From: a virus | IMG/VR virus record: IMGVR_UViG_3300042691_017939 | Coordinates: 1 to 36,618 of that record | Reading direction: 5' to 3' (one strand) | DNA length: 36,618 bases | In this document: positions 15,407 through 23,293 of the stretch, one piece after another | How positions within the stretch are numbered: the first letter of the stretch is position 1 | How the letters are laid out: every line of letters begins with the position of its first letter | Translations under genes and position numbers: made by a program | The notes under the pieces: model-generated | The model's database searches: none | What the model was told of the DNA's origin: nothing | The model's input: the letters and a program-made list of their open reading frames with translations, nothing else

Positions 15407-16079
15407 AGTATGGGAAACGCTGATTGAAATTCAGCACCTTTTAGAAAGTAGTTTTGATGCAACAGGAAAAGAAATCTTTGAGCCGGGTATGGATCGCTTT
15501 AATCAGCCTGGTTGGGTTAATCGTGTTTGGACCAGTGACGCTTATCGTAGGGCTCACGTTGATGTTGTGGATGCTAGAGAATCCAAAGGACTCTGGATGA
15601 TGCATTGTTGCATCTTTCCACATACACATAATCCAGCACCAATTTACGGCTTTGACGTTATAGCTGGTAAGAACAAGATTACCGGCTGTTTTCACGATTA
15701 CTCAAAAGCAGGAGATGCTGAACATCCTATGATGGAATGGTTTGCTGGTGAAGTCAGCAAGTTAGAATGGCGCAGAGAACGTGCTTTACCAGAGTGGGCT
15801 ACTAACATATTCAGCAAGAGTATGGTAGCTGCAGGTAATGTACAAGACGAAGCAGAACTAGAACAAATTACAAATCTTGCTAAAACTACAGTATCGCACT
15901 ATCTAAGCACGGTAGCTGAAACAAACAATACAGCACAAGATACTACAGAAGCACAGAATTACTATGCACAAAATCAGAAATGTAACCCCCATACACCACG
16001 TGTAATGGTTAGTTTAGGGCTTTCTGAAGAAGACGTTAAACATTTCATACAAGAATGCCTCTTCCCTGAAATCGCATAA
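15399..16079 (+). CDS. Ferredoxin-dependent bilin reductase (PcyX/PebS-like)
   Basis: A 226-residue FDBR. It uses reduced ferredoxin to convert biliverdin to a phycobilin-type pigment. The core (GLWMMHCCIFPHTHNPAPIYG, then FDVIAG, then CFHDYS) matches the H...FP....PI(F/Y)G.D(I/V)(V/I)AG signature. H69 and D86 align with the catalytic His/Asp pair of PcyA. Product specificity cannot be read from motifs. Viral relatives include cyanophage PebS and PcyX from marine metagenomes. No ferredoxin gene is seen here, so host electron donors are implied. Confidence 0.88.
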   Translation: MSKVWETLIEIQHLLESSFDATGKEIFEPGMDRFNQPGWVNRVWTSDAYRRAHVDVVDARESKGLWMMHCCIFPHTHNPAPIYGFDVIAGKNKITGCFHDYSKAGDAEHPMMEWFAGEVSKLEWRRERALPEWATNIFSKSMVAAGNVQDEAELEQITNLAKTTVSHYLSTVAETNNTAQDTTEAQNYYAQNQKCNPHTPRVMVSLGLSEEDVKHFIQECLFPEIA

Positions 16080-16090
16080 ATATTGTTACT

Positions 16091-17632
16091 ATGCGATTTA
16101 ACGATTTTAAATATCTGACTCCTATTCTTGAGATGGCTGGCGAAGCCGTCGTTGATTTAAAAAATTACCTTGCAGGAAAAATCAAAGACCTACCTGCAGA
16201 CGAAGCCACTGTAAAAACTCTAAGAGAAATTGAAGACTTGCTTAGAGATGTCAATGCTGGCGGCCGCACAGGTAAACTCAATAAAGACCTTCAGAGCGTC
16301 AACGACCCAGTAGTTCGCGAAGCTCACATGTTACTGGCTAGATACATAAATCAAATTCTTTCATTTGGTAATGCAACTCCAGAGGATCGAAAAGAACTAT
16401 TCGATTTGTGGAAAGCAGATAGACTTGTTAATTTAGATACATTGCTTGGCGGTGATCTAGCAGGCTTCACTGAAATATTCAACGGCTACAACAGCAATCC
16501 ATTAATACAAGAACTAGTTGACGAACTTATGGTTATTGGTGCATTAGGGCATGGAAAGGGCGAATTTGGTCTTAGTGTATTAAGTAAAAGTATTAATAAA
16601 CCTGCAAGCGGAAAAGGCGATTTGTTAGTTGACTACAAAGGTGAAGAAGTTGCCGTTGAAGTTAAAACAGCCGACATGGGCAAGGATAAAAAAGTAGTTG
16701 ACCCTAAAACAGGTAAAACAGTAGTAAGAAAAGGTAAAATGAGCTCTGCTCGTTTTGGTGACCAAGAAGTTGTACCAGGTCCTGGTTATGAAGCTGCATC
16801 ACTAGCACTCAATAACTTTGTAAAGAGCAAAGGTAAAACAGTAGGCGACAGCGGACTAAACATCGGTGCTGCTATTGAACTATTAAAAACACTCAAACCT
16901 GCAGATGCTAACACGTTAATGGGTTTAATAAGAACTAACGTTAAAATTGTTTTTGGTAAGCAGTTTGAAAATCCACGTCCTGATTACAAAACTAAACTAA
17001 TCAAAAACATAAATGGAATTGTGTCTTCTATAGAAAAGGGAGATTTAAATTCCGCAATGCAGTTCTGGTCAAGAGCTAGTTTTAATTACTATATGGCGGC
17101 AAAACACGATGACGGTGTGTTGTTTATTAATATTCCAGCAAAGACCTGTGTATACTATAATAGCGCAGAAGATTTGCAGGGCAAAGGCTTACGTCTTGAT
17201 GCAGATACTACTTACCTAAGCGGTGGCGATCCTAAGAGAACAGTTTACCCACAAATTAAAGTTGTTCCAAGAGATTACGGAACAAGTGTTATTACACCAG
17301 AGTTAGAAAAAGTAAGTAAACAAGGAAAAGAAGTAAAAACTCCTGCGGCTGCTGCTAAACAAGTAGCTAAACAAAAAGAAAACTTTATGAACTGGGCTAC
17401 AAAGTTTGCTAACTTGCGTAATGTCACAGATCAGCGCATTATTCCAAAAATGGCTGATGCCGCTTATGAGATGAGAAAGGCAGGAGTTCCTATAGATGCA
17501 GTTATTTCCGAACTAGAAACTCAATTCCCACAACTGATTAAAAACGTTGTAAGAGCAAGACAAGTACCATCAGCAAATCGACTTTACACACCATACGTTC
17601 CTCCCGAAACATCCGACGAAGAAACAGTTTAA
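16091..17632 (+). CDS. PD-(D/E)xK nuclease-like large phage protein
   Basis: A 513-residue protein. Residues 150-195 carry a plausible PD-(D/E)xK core: E158 in GHGKGEFG, D177 in GKGDLLV, and E190/K192 in VEVKT. Long helical regions flank it, and the C-terminus is proline-rich. It could be a nuclease that degrades host DNA or processes phage DNA. It could also be a structural protein with a relic fold, since similar large proteins lie in phage structural blocks. It starts 11 nt after the bilin reductase gene and has no clear Shine-Dalgarno sequence. Confidence 0.55.
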   Translation: MRFNDFKYLTPILEMAGEAVVDLKNYLAGKIKDLPADEATVKTLREIEDLLRDVNAGGRTGKLNKDLQSVNDPVVREAHMLLARYINQILSFGNATPEDRKELFDLWKADRLVNLDTLLGGDLAGFTEIFNGYNSNPLIQELVDELMVIGALGHGKGEFGLSVLSKSINKPASGKGDLLVDYKGEEVAVEVKTADMGKDKKVVDPKTGKTVVRKGKMSSARFGDQEVVPGPGYEAASLALNNFVKSKGKTVGDSGLNIGAAIELLKTLKPADANTLMGLIRTNVKIVFGKQFENPRPDYKTKLIKNINGIVSSIEKGDLNSAMQFWSRASFNYYMAAKHDDGVLFINIPAKTCVYYNSAEDLQGKGLRLDADTTYLSGGDPKRTVYPQIKVVPRDYGTSVITPELEKVSKQGKEVKTPAAAAKQVAKQKENFMNWATKFANLRNVTDQRIIPKMADAAYEMRKAGVPIDAVISELETQFPQLIKNVVRARQVPSANRLYTPYVPPETSDEETV

Positions 17633-17649
17633 TCTAGATTAAACTCTGT

Positions 17650-17690
17650 TATAATTTTCGCTACATATCCTGTAAATACTATACAGGATA
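17650..17690 (+). promoter_or_regulatory. Promoter -10 and leader hairpin of the curli-like module
   Basis: TATAAT (17650-17655) without a good -35 box is followed by a stem with arms TATCCTGT and ACAGGATA (about 17667-17690), close to the GGGAG ribosome site of csgF. The hairpin could be an operator or a translational control element. Confidence 0.45.
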
Positions 17691-17704
17691 CCGGGAGCGA
17701 ACCA

Positions 17705-18172
17705 ATGTCCAAATTACCAGTAGTAGCATTTTTAGTATTACTGCCTTTAAACGTATTGGCAGCACCTCTTGCTGACTTTAGTTTCAAAAGCCCTGCGTTT
17801 AATGGCATAGGTTACAGTAGTCATGTGTTGACATTAGAAAACCAAGAATTTACACGACAGAAAGCTGCTCGTGATCAAATACAAGCGGCTTTAGATAAAG
17901 CTAAATCTGACGCTTCGAACACTAATATGTCTAAGTTTCTAAATAACTTAGAATCACGTATCTACGCACAAGTTAGTCAAAACTTAGCAGCCGCAATGTT
18001 TAAAGATGGCGGGTCTACAGAAGGTAGATTTGTTATGACAAAAGATGCTAATGGCAATCCATTAACATACATGGACTGGTATAAAGGTTTAGAAGGCATT
18101 GTTGTTACTGTAAACCAACCAGGTCAACCGCCAACAACAATTACCGTGCCGCTTGGCCAATTCCAGTTTTAA
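17705..18172 (+). CDS. csgF: CsgF-like curli assembly protein
   Basis: A 155-residue secreted protein. After a signal peptide (cleavage near LNVLA/APLA) comes the CsgF-type entry DFSFKSPAFNG, which in E. coli CsgF inserts into the CsgG pore as a second constriction. The middle is helical. A C-terminal beta part (GIVVTVNQPGQPPTTITVPLG) matches the CsgF end. The immediate neighbour is csgG, 9 nt downstream, as in curli operons. It is longer than E. coli CsgF by some 15 residues. Confidence 0.85.
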   Translation: MSKLPVVAFLVLLPLNVLAAPLADFSFKSPAFNGIGYSSHVLTLENQEFTRQKAARDQIQAALDKAKSDASNTNMSKFLNNLESRIYAQVSQNLAAAMFKDGGSTEGRFVMTKDANGNPLTYMDWYKGLEGIVVTVNQPGQPPTTITVPLGQFQF

Positions 18173-18181
18173 GGATAGACT

Positions 18182-19414
18182 ATGAAAAAGACATTAATAG
18201 CTCTATCAATATTAACATTGTTAAGTGGTTGTGCAATGATTCAAACTACTGGATTGAGCGAATCTGATCCAACAGTAACTACACAACGACCAACGGTTAA
18301 AAGAGAATTTGATACACTTCCAAGTCCTGCCGCCGGCAAACGTGTAAGTGTAGCAGTTTACAGTTTTACTGATAAAACAGGACAACGTAGACCACAAGCC
18401 AACGTAGCAAGTTTAAGTATGGCAGTTACACAAGGTGCTGATAGTTTCTTAATTAAAGCACTAAGTGATGTAGGCCGTGGAGAATGGTTTGAAGTAGTTG
18501 AACGTGGCGGCCTCGATAACTTGACTAAGGAACGATTAATCATTCGTCAAATGCGTGAAGCATATGAAGGAGCAAATGCTAAACCATTGATGCCAATGCA
18601 GTTTGCTGGCATTATTCTTGAAGGTGGAATTATTGGCTACGATGCTAGTACAACCAGCGGTGGCGCAGGTATGCGTATATTTGGTATTGGTAAACAAACT
18701 CAGTGGTCAACTGATACTGTAACTGTTAGTTTAAGAGCAGTTAGCGTAAACACGGGTAAAGTTATTGCCAGCGTTACAGTACAAAAGACAATATTAAGTA
18801 CAGCAGATTCAGCAACAGCGTTAAAGTTTTTTGATAACGCAACACAGGCATTTGAAGCAGAGGCAGGTTTAACAATTAATGAGCCAGGCACATACGCAGT
18901 TAAGGCCGCGACTGAAATGGCAGTAGTTGAATTAATTAAAGAAGGACAGCGTAAAGGAGTTTGGGATTTTAAACAAGAAGTTAAAGAGCCACCGGCAATG
19001 TCATTTGTACCAACACCGGCTCCAGCACCAGCTCCTGTAATTAGCAGTGAAATTAAACAGGAAGTTAAGCCAGAAGTTAAGCCAGAAGTTAAGCCGGAAG
19101 TTAAAGTAGAGGAGAAGAAAGATGTCTTGGTTCAACCACAAACCAAATCCGAAACGAAAACAGAAACCTTACCCGTTGCCGCCACAGAAGTAAAAAAAGA
19201 AGAAACTGATAAAGCATTGTTTGGACAACGCACATTAAAAGAAAATTCTTTCTTATATGTAAGAGAAAATGAATCAAGTACCCGCAGATGGTGGATGCCT
19301 AAAGGAACAGTAGTAGATGTAAAACAGCCCGGGATAGAAGGGTGGTGGAGAGTAACAGTTGCTGACGGAACTGGCCGCGGTGGTTGGATTCAAAGCAATA
19401 AGCTAGGTAATTAA
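18182..19414 (+). CDS. csgG: CsgG-like curli secretion pore with C-terminal SH3-like domain
   Basis: A 410-residue lipoprotein with lipobox LLSGC (C17). Residues 45-265 are a CsgG domain: RVSVAVYSFTDKTGQRR, GRGEWFEVVERGGLDNLTKERLIIRQ, GIILEGGIIGYDAST and a final GVWDFK. CsgG is the nonameric outer-membrane channel that exports curlin. Beyond the normal end is a proline/glutamate/lysine linker with repeated EVKP units (about 270-340) and a bacterial SH3-like domain (345-410, FLYVREN ... GWIQSN) that may bind peptidoglycan or partner proteins. That fusion is unusual. Confidence 0.88.
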   Translation: MKKTLIALSILTLLSGCAMIQTTGLSESDPTVTTQRPTVKREFDTLPSPAAGKRVSVAVYSFTDKTGQRRPQANVASLSMAVTQGADSFLIKALSDVGRGEWFEVVERGGLDNLTKERLIIRQMREAYEGANAKPLMPMQFAGIILEGGIIGYDASTTSGGAGMRIFGIGKQTQWSTDTVTVSLRAVSVNTGKVIASVTVQKTILSTADSATALKFFDNATQAFEAEAGLTINEPGTYAVKAATEMAVVELIKEGQRKGVWDFKQEVKEPPAMSFVPTPAPAPAPVISSEIKQEVKPEVKPEVKPEVKVEEKKDVLVQPQTKSETKTETLPVAATEVKKEETDKALFGQRTLKENSFLYVRENESSTRRWWMPKGTVVDVKQPGIEGWWRVTVADGTGRGGWIQSNKLGN

Positions 19415-19424
19415 ACAGAGGAGA

Positions 19425-19585
19425 TGTTAATTTTTTTACATGTTAATTTTTTTACATGTTAGAAAAATAACAGCAGAGTATAATTTTGTAGTAGATATAT
19501 TTAAATAAAAGAGGTAGAATAATAATAATAATGGCCATGGGCCAAGGAGCTATTAGGTAAACAATTAACCTAATTTGTAAACAAG
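19425..19585 (+). promoter_or_regulatory. Regulatory leader of the curlin genes: tandem repeats, -10, leader ORF, hairpin
   Basis: Two tandem copies of TGTTAATTTTTTTACA (starting about 19425 and 19441) are near-palindromes and look like operator half-sites. A TATAAT (19479-19484) follows without a -35 at normal distance, which suggests activator dependence. A short ORF (ATG 19531, MAMGQGAIR) overlaps the only Shine-Dalgarno (AAGGAG, about 19542). A stem ATTAGGT/ACCTAAT then separates that site from ATG 19586, and folding would bring the two close. Confidence 0.45.
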
Positions 19586-20434
19586 ATGGATAAAAGAATC
19601 AAAGGCGCTGGTGGGTTGTCGAGAAAATTACTCACAATTCTGGTGTTGTCTGGAATGGCATCACTGGGACATGCGGCTGATAACAGCATATACATTGACC
19701 AGTCTGGCGATTTCGCTAACGTCACTATTAATCAAGACGGGGCAGGTAACCAGGTAAAAGGCTTAACATCAGCGGTTGCTACTAACAGTCCAACTGATCC
19801 TGCTCTTATTAGAGGTGACGGGGTTAATGTTAATATTAATCAAACTGGAAGTAATAACAAACTAGGACTAGGAATTGATGCTACTATGGGTACTAGCAAG
19901 AGTGTTGATTTAACTTATAGTACCGTTAATAATGGTAACATAAGTGGAAGCAACAACTTGGCAACATTCCAACTAGGAACAAGTAGTGCAAGGGCTAGCG
20001 ATACTATCGTAAGTGTTATCCAGCTAAACGGCAACAACTTGGCAAACGTTAGTATGACAGGTAGTGACAATCAATTAACTGCTATTCAAAGCGGTGGCAG
20101 TGCTACATTGATTTCAACTGTTAATGCCAGTGGAACTAGACAAGATATTACAACAAGCGGTGGTACAGCAAACAGCGTTACTACTAACTTAACAGGCGAT
20201 AACGGTAATGTTTATGTAAAATTAGAAGGTGCTACTAATACTGTTGATATTGCTCAATCAGGTTCTGGAGGAGCAACGGGGCATGTTGCATGGATGGATA
20301 TCAACGGAACTGGCAATAGTGTAACATTAGCACAATCAGGCTCACCAAATGCTAACTTGTTTAATTTAAAAGTTGGAAGTGCAGGCTCTGCATCTAATAC
20401 TAACACATACAATATAACACAAACAGCAAGATAA
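19586..20434 (+). CDS. Curlin-repeat protein (CsgA/CsgB-like)
   Basis: A 282-residue secreted protein with an N-terminal signal (MDKRIKG... to GHAAD) followed by many imperfect curlin-type repeats of about 20-25 residues with N-x-(V/I)-x-(I/V)-x-Q-x-G-x-x-N character. Examples are SIYIDQSGDFANV, NVNINQTGSNNKL, NTVDIAQSGSGG and NSVTLAQSGSPNAN. Such repeats stack into amyloid beta-solenoids secreted through CsgG. It is probably a fibre subunit or nucleator. It lacks a close ribosome site; see the leader entry for a folding explanation. Confidence 0.8.
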   Translation: MDKRIKGAGGLSRKLLTILVLSGMASLGHAADNSIYIDQSGDFANVTINQDGAGNQVKGLTSAVATNSPTDPALIRGDGVNVNINQTGSNNKLGLGIDATMGTSKSVDLTYSTVNNGNISGSNNLATFQLGTSSARASDTIVSVIQLNGNNLANVSMTGSDNQLTAIQSGGSATLISTVNASGTRQDITTSGGTANSVTTNLTGDNGNVYVKLEGATNTVDIAQSGSGGATGHVAWMDINGTGNSVTLAQSGSPNANLFNLKVGSAGSASNTNTYNITQTAR

Positions 20435-20442
20435 GGTAACTA

Positions 20443-21549
20443 ATGAAAATATGGCCGGCGATATTGTTCTTACCATTGCTAGGTACATCGCTAAGTTACG
20501 CTGCGATTGGCAAGGTAACAGAACAAATTAACACACCTCCTAGTATCCAGAGAGCAAATCAAACGCTCTCTGGTGCTAAGGGTACCGGTGTGGAAATGAA
20601 CGATGCTATAAAAACACAAGCAGGCAAAGTAGGCATTACCTTTGAAGATGATACAAAGGTACAAGTCAACGAAAATAGTAAACTAGTCATCGATGACTTT
20701 GTTTATGATCCAAAAACTAAAGCAGGTAAACTAGGTGCTAAAATTGCCCTAGGTACTGTGCGCTATGCCAGCGGACAGATTGCTAAGAACAGTCCACAGA
20801 ACGTGGCACTGAACACTCCAACAGCAACAATTTCAGTACGTGGTACAGACTTTACAGCGTCGGTGGATGAGTTAGGCCAAAGTACTATTATTCTATTGCC
20901 TAGTTGTCCAACGGATCGCCCAACACGATCACTTAAAGATATAGAAGCAAATTGTAAGACTGGCGAAATTACTGTGGAAACAGATGCTGGCATTGTTATA
21001 CTCAATCAGCCATTTCAAGCAACACGGGCAAATAGTCGTAGTCAAGCACCCAGTAAACCGGTGACATTAAATCTCAGTGAAAATGCCATTGAGAGTTTGC
21101 TAATATCTACTCCTGAAGAAATGAAGTCTAACAAACAAGATGAACGCCGTACTATGAGAGGTCCATTGGATATAGATTTCTTAAAAGAACAAGGCTTAAC
21201 CAACGCATTAGATGATAGTGCTAAACAGTTTTTCCAAGACAGACTAAGTCAAAACTTTTTAGACAATAGTTTCTTAGCAAGTCTATTTGACATTATGGGC
21301 AATTCGCTCAATGAAAGATTACTAGATGAAGTCGATAGTATGTTGCCAGACTATAAAAAGTCTAGTGGTATTATAGTAGTTAAAGAAGATCCAACTGTAT
21401 CATTGTGTCGTGACAACGGTGCTGACCGTATGTGTATAACAACACCGCAAACTCAGAACTCTACATTGTACATGACACAGAATAACATTGAGTTTAAGAA
21501 CCGTATCAATCAAGGCGGCAACACAATTATTACAGTAACACAAAAATGA
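20443..21549 (+). CDS. FecR-domain exported protein
   Basis: A 368-residue protein with a signal peptide (cleaved after SLSYA) and a FecR domain at about residues 50-150 (GTGVEMNDAIKTQAGKVGITFEDDTKVQVNE..., then NTPTATISVRGTDFTASVD). FecR domains sit in the periplasm and often partner with signalling proteins. A CHASE2-cyclase lies two large genes downstream, and FecR/CHASE2 pairs are common in bacteria. The gene lies between two curlin-repeat genes and overlaps the next by 4 nt, so it is part of the module. Confidence 0.82.
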   Translation: MKIWPAILFLPLLGTSLSYAAIGKVTEQINTPPSIQRANQTLSGAKGTGVEMNDAIKTQAGKVGITFEDDTKVQVNENSKLVIDDFVYDPKTKAGKLGAKIALGTVRYASGQIAKNSPQNVALNTPTATISVRGTDFTASVDELGQSTIILLPSCPTDRPTRSLKDIEANCKTGEITVETDAGIVILNQPFQATRANSRSQAPSKPVTLNLSENAIESLLISTPEEMKSNKQDERRTMRGPLDIDFLKEQGLTNALDDSAKQFFQDRLSQNFLDNSFLASLFDIMGNSLNERLLDEVDSMLPDYKKSSGIIVVKEDPTVSLCRDNGADRMCITTPQTQNSTLYMTQNNIEFKNRINQGGNTIITVTQK

Positions 21550-23132
21550 TAAAACGCATATTGTTTATATTCATGTTGTTATTTTCACACTTGTCAGTGT
21601 CTGCTGGCATCACAGATGGTAAGTTTGGTATCAACCAAATTTTCGATGTACAGTACTGGTGGAACGGGACAACACTAAACGCCAGTAATTTTATTGCGCC
21701 ATACGATAAAAACTTTCAAACTGTAACTGCAACTAGTGGTCAATACTTTCAATTTTTTGCCAGTACAACTAATCCTGGAACATACGGTTTAAAATTAATG
21801 AATGCCGATGGGTCGTTTAATCGAATAGTTCATGATTACGGAGATATTACAGCACTAGGTAATGGTGCTATTTTCTACATTGGTTCTGGATTTTTTGGTA
21901 ATGTTATTACTACTGCCGCAGGTTACAACTACGGAGCCAGCGCACAGTTTACCAATATGGATACTGATGTAACTAGTACAGATCTAAACAACTATACCTA
22001 TGCTAGTTCTACACCATTATCGGCAGGACAAACGGCTCAATCGTCTACACCTACCGTTACTAGTACAGTAATAACATACACATGGAGACAGACAGTAACA
22101 GGCAATGTTACTAGACTGTATCGTACAAAAGTTACTACTACAAACTACAGTGATAATACAAGTACTAGCACAGCTGATCCTGAAATATTATACAGTACAG
22201 CGACCGCAACAGTTACTGAAGTTGTTTCATCAAACACACAGCAAGGTGTGGTTACTACTACAACCACACGAACTGACACAGTGATGGCCGACAACTCACA
22301 AACTACTAGTTATAGTAGTTCTAGTGTAACAACCCCATGGCCAAGTTATGTAACAATTGGCTCTGGCAGTGTGAGCCAAGACATAACTTTTGGAACAATC
22401 AACGGCCCAACGTTACCTCAGCAGACAAAAATCGATGTTTGGACTAACAAAACTATAACTGATGGCAATAAAATTTATATTGATCAAGTTAACGGTAGCA
22501 ATAATACAGTTACTATGGATCAGGACGGCAATAAAAATCTTATCAATGCCACAATAAGCGGCAATACTAATAGTGTGACAGCTAAACAAGGTGTGCCAGG
22601 TGTTGGGCAAAATGAAATTAAACTTAATCTTACTGGGGACAGTAATACATTAAATATTAACCAAGCACGTACAACACTAGGTAGTCCCTTAGGAACAAAC
22701 GGTCACTATCAAAGTGTAGAAGTTACTGGTTATCAAAACACAGTTACTACACAGCAGACTAATACTGGCGGTGTTGGTGGGCAATATATGGAAACAACTG
22801 TTAATGGTAATCAAAATAGTGTAGTTGCCCGCCAGACTGACAATGGTAATAAAATAATGTTCAACAGCATCACCGGCAACAATAATACTGTTGATGCTGT
22901 ACAGAAAGGTACAGGCCAACATTACTTAGAAAACAAACTAACAGGTAACGGCAATAGTGTTAGTGCGTTACAAGAAGGAAGCATTGCTAATCGAGCAACA
23001 ATAGACTTAACAAATAATGGCGGCCCAGCAAGTGTTATATTACAACAAACTGGCGGACAGAATGTTAGCATAACTACCGGATGTGCTACAGCAGGTGGAT
23101 GTGCGCCTGTTACAGTAAGACAAGGATACTAA
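21546..23132 (+). CDS. Large curlin-repeat protein with N-terminal domain
   Basis: A 528-residue secreted protein. A signal peptide (cleaved near SVSAG) is followed by a Thr/Ser-rich domain of unknown type (about 25-290). About ten degenerate curlin repeats follow (e.g. NKIYIDQVNGSNNTV, NTLNINQ, NSVVARQTDNGN, NTVDAVQKGTG, NSVSALQEG). The end has a cysteine pair (GCATAGGCAP) and VTVRQGY, similar to the end repeat of a curlin. It may be a capped or anchored fibre subunit that works with the 19586 product. Confidence 0.75.
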   Translation: MIKRILFIFMLLFSHLSVSAGITDGKFGINQIFDVQYWWNGTTLNASNFIAPYDKNFQTVTATSGQYFQFFASTTNPGTYGLKLMNADGSFNRIVHDYGDITALGNGAIFYIGSGFFGNVITTAAGYNYGASAQFTNMDTDVTSTDLNNYTYASSTPLSAGQTAQSSTPTVTSTVITYTWRQTVTGNVTRLYRTKVTTTNYSDNTSTSTADPEILYSTATATVTEVVSSNTQQGVVTTTTTRTDTVMADNSQTTSYSSSSVTTPWPSYVTIGSGSVSQDITFGTINGPTLPQQTKIDVWTNKTITDGNKIYIDQVNGSNNTVTMDQDGNKNLINATISGNTNSVTAKQGVPGVGQNEIKLNLTGDSNTLNINQARTTLGSPLGTNGHYQSVEVTGYQNTVTTQQTNTGGVGGQYMETTVNGNQNSVVARQTDNGNKIMFNSITGNNNTVDAVQKGTGQHYLENKLTGNGNSVSALQEGSIANRATIDLTNNGGPASVILQQTGGQNVSITTGCATAGGCAPVTVRQGY

Positions 23133-23133
23133 T

Positions 23134-23286
23134 ATGTTAGATAATATACAACCGATATGTCGTGTACCCAATTGCAAAGAAGGCGTTCAATTGTTATCAA
23201 AACAAGGCGATACTGTGCGTTACATGATAACGTGTAGAAGGCATTGGGTTGAATTAATACCAAATCAAGGATTAAAAACAGCATAA
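23134..23286 (+). CDS. Small Cys-rich protein
   Basis: A 50-codon ORF starting 1 nt after the curlin gene stop and ending just before the cyclase gene. The product has C-x4-C (CRVPNC) near the N-terminus and C-x2-R-H (TCRRHW) later, a possible zinc-binding arrangement. No family is recognised. The tight fit between two genes supports it being real. Confidence 0.5.
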   Translation: MLDNIQPICRVPNCKEGVQLLSKQGDTVRYMITCRRHWVELIPNQGLKTA

Positions 23287-23293
23287 ATATTTA

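Noticed and set aside
16075-16082. CATAAATA as late promoter for the gene at 16091 (and 23282-23289 for 23294)
   Set aside because: The start codon would lie at or before the RNA start, so these are more likely chance TAA-ATA junctions.
17633-17704. Glutamine riboswitch upstream of csgF
   Set aside because: I looked because curli-pore genes in marine phages have been linked with one. No glnA-type conserved core is visible, only a simple hairpin.
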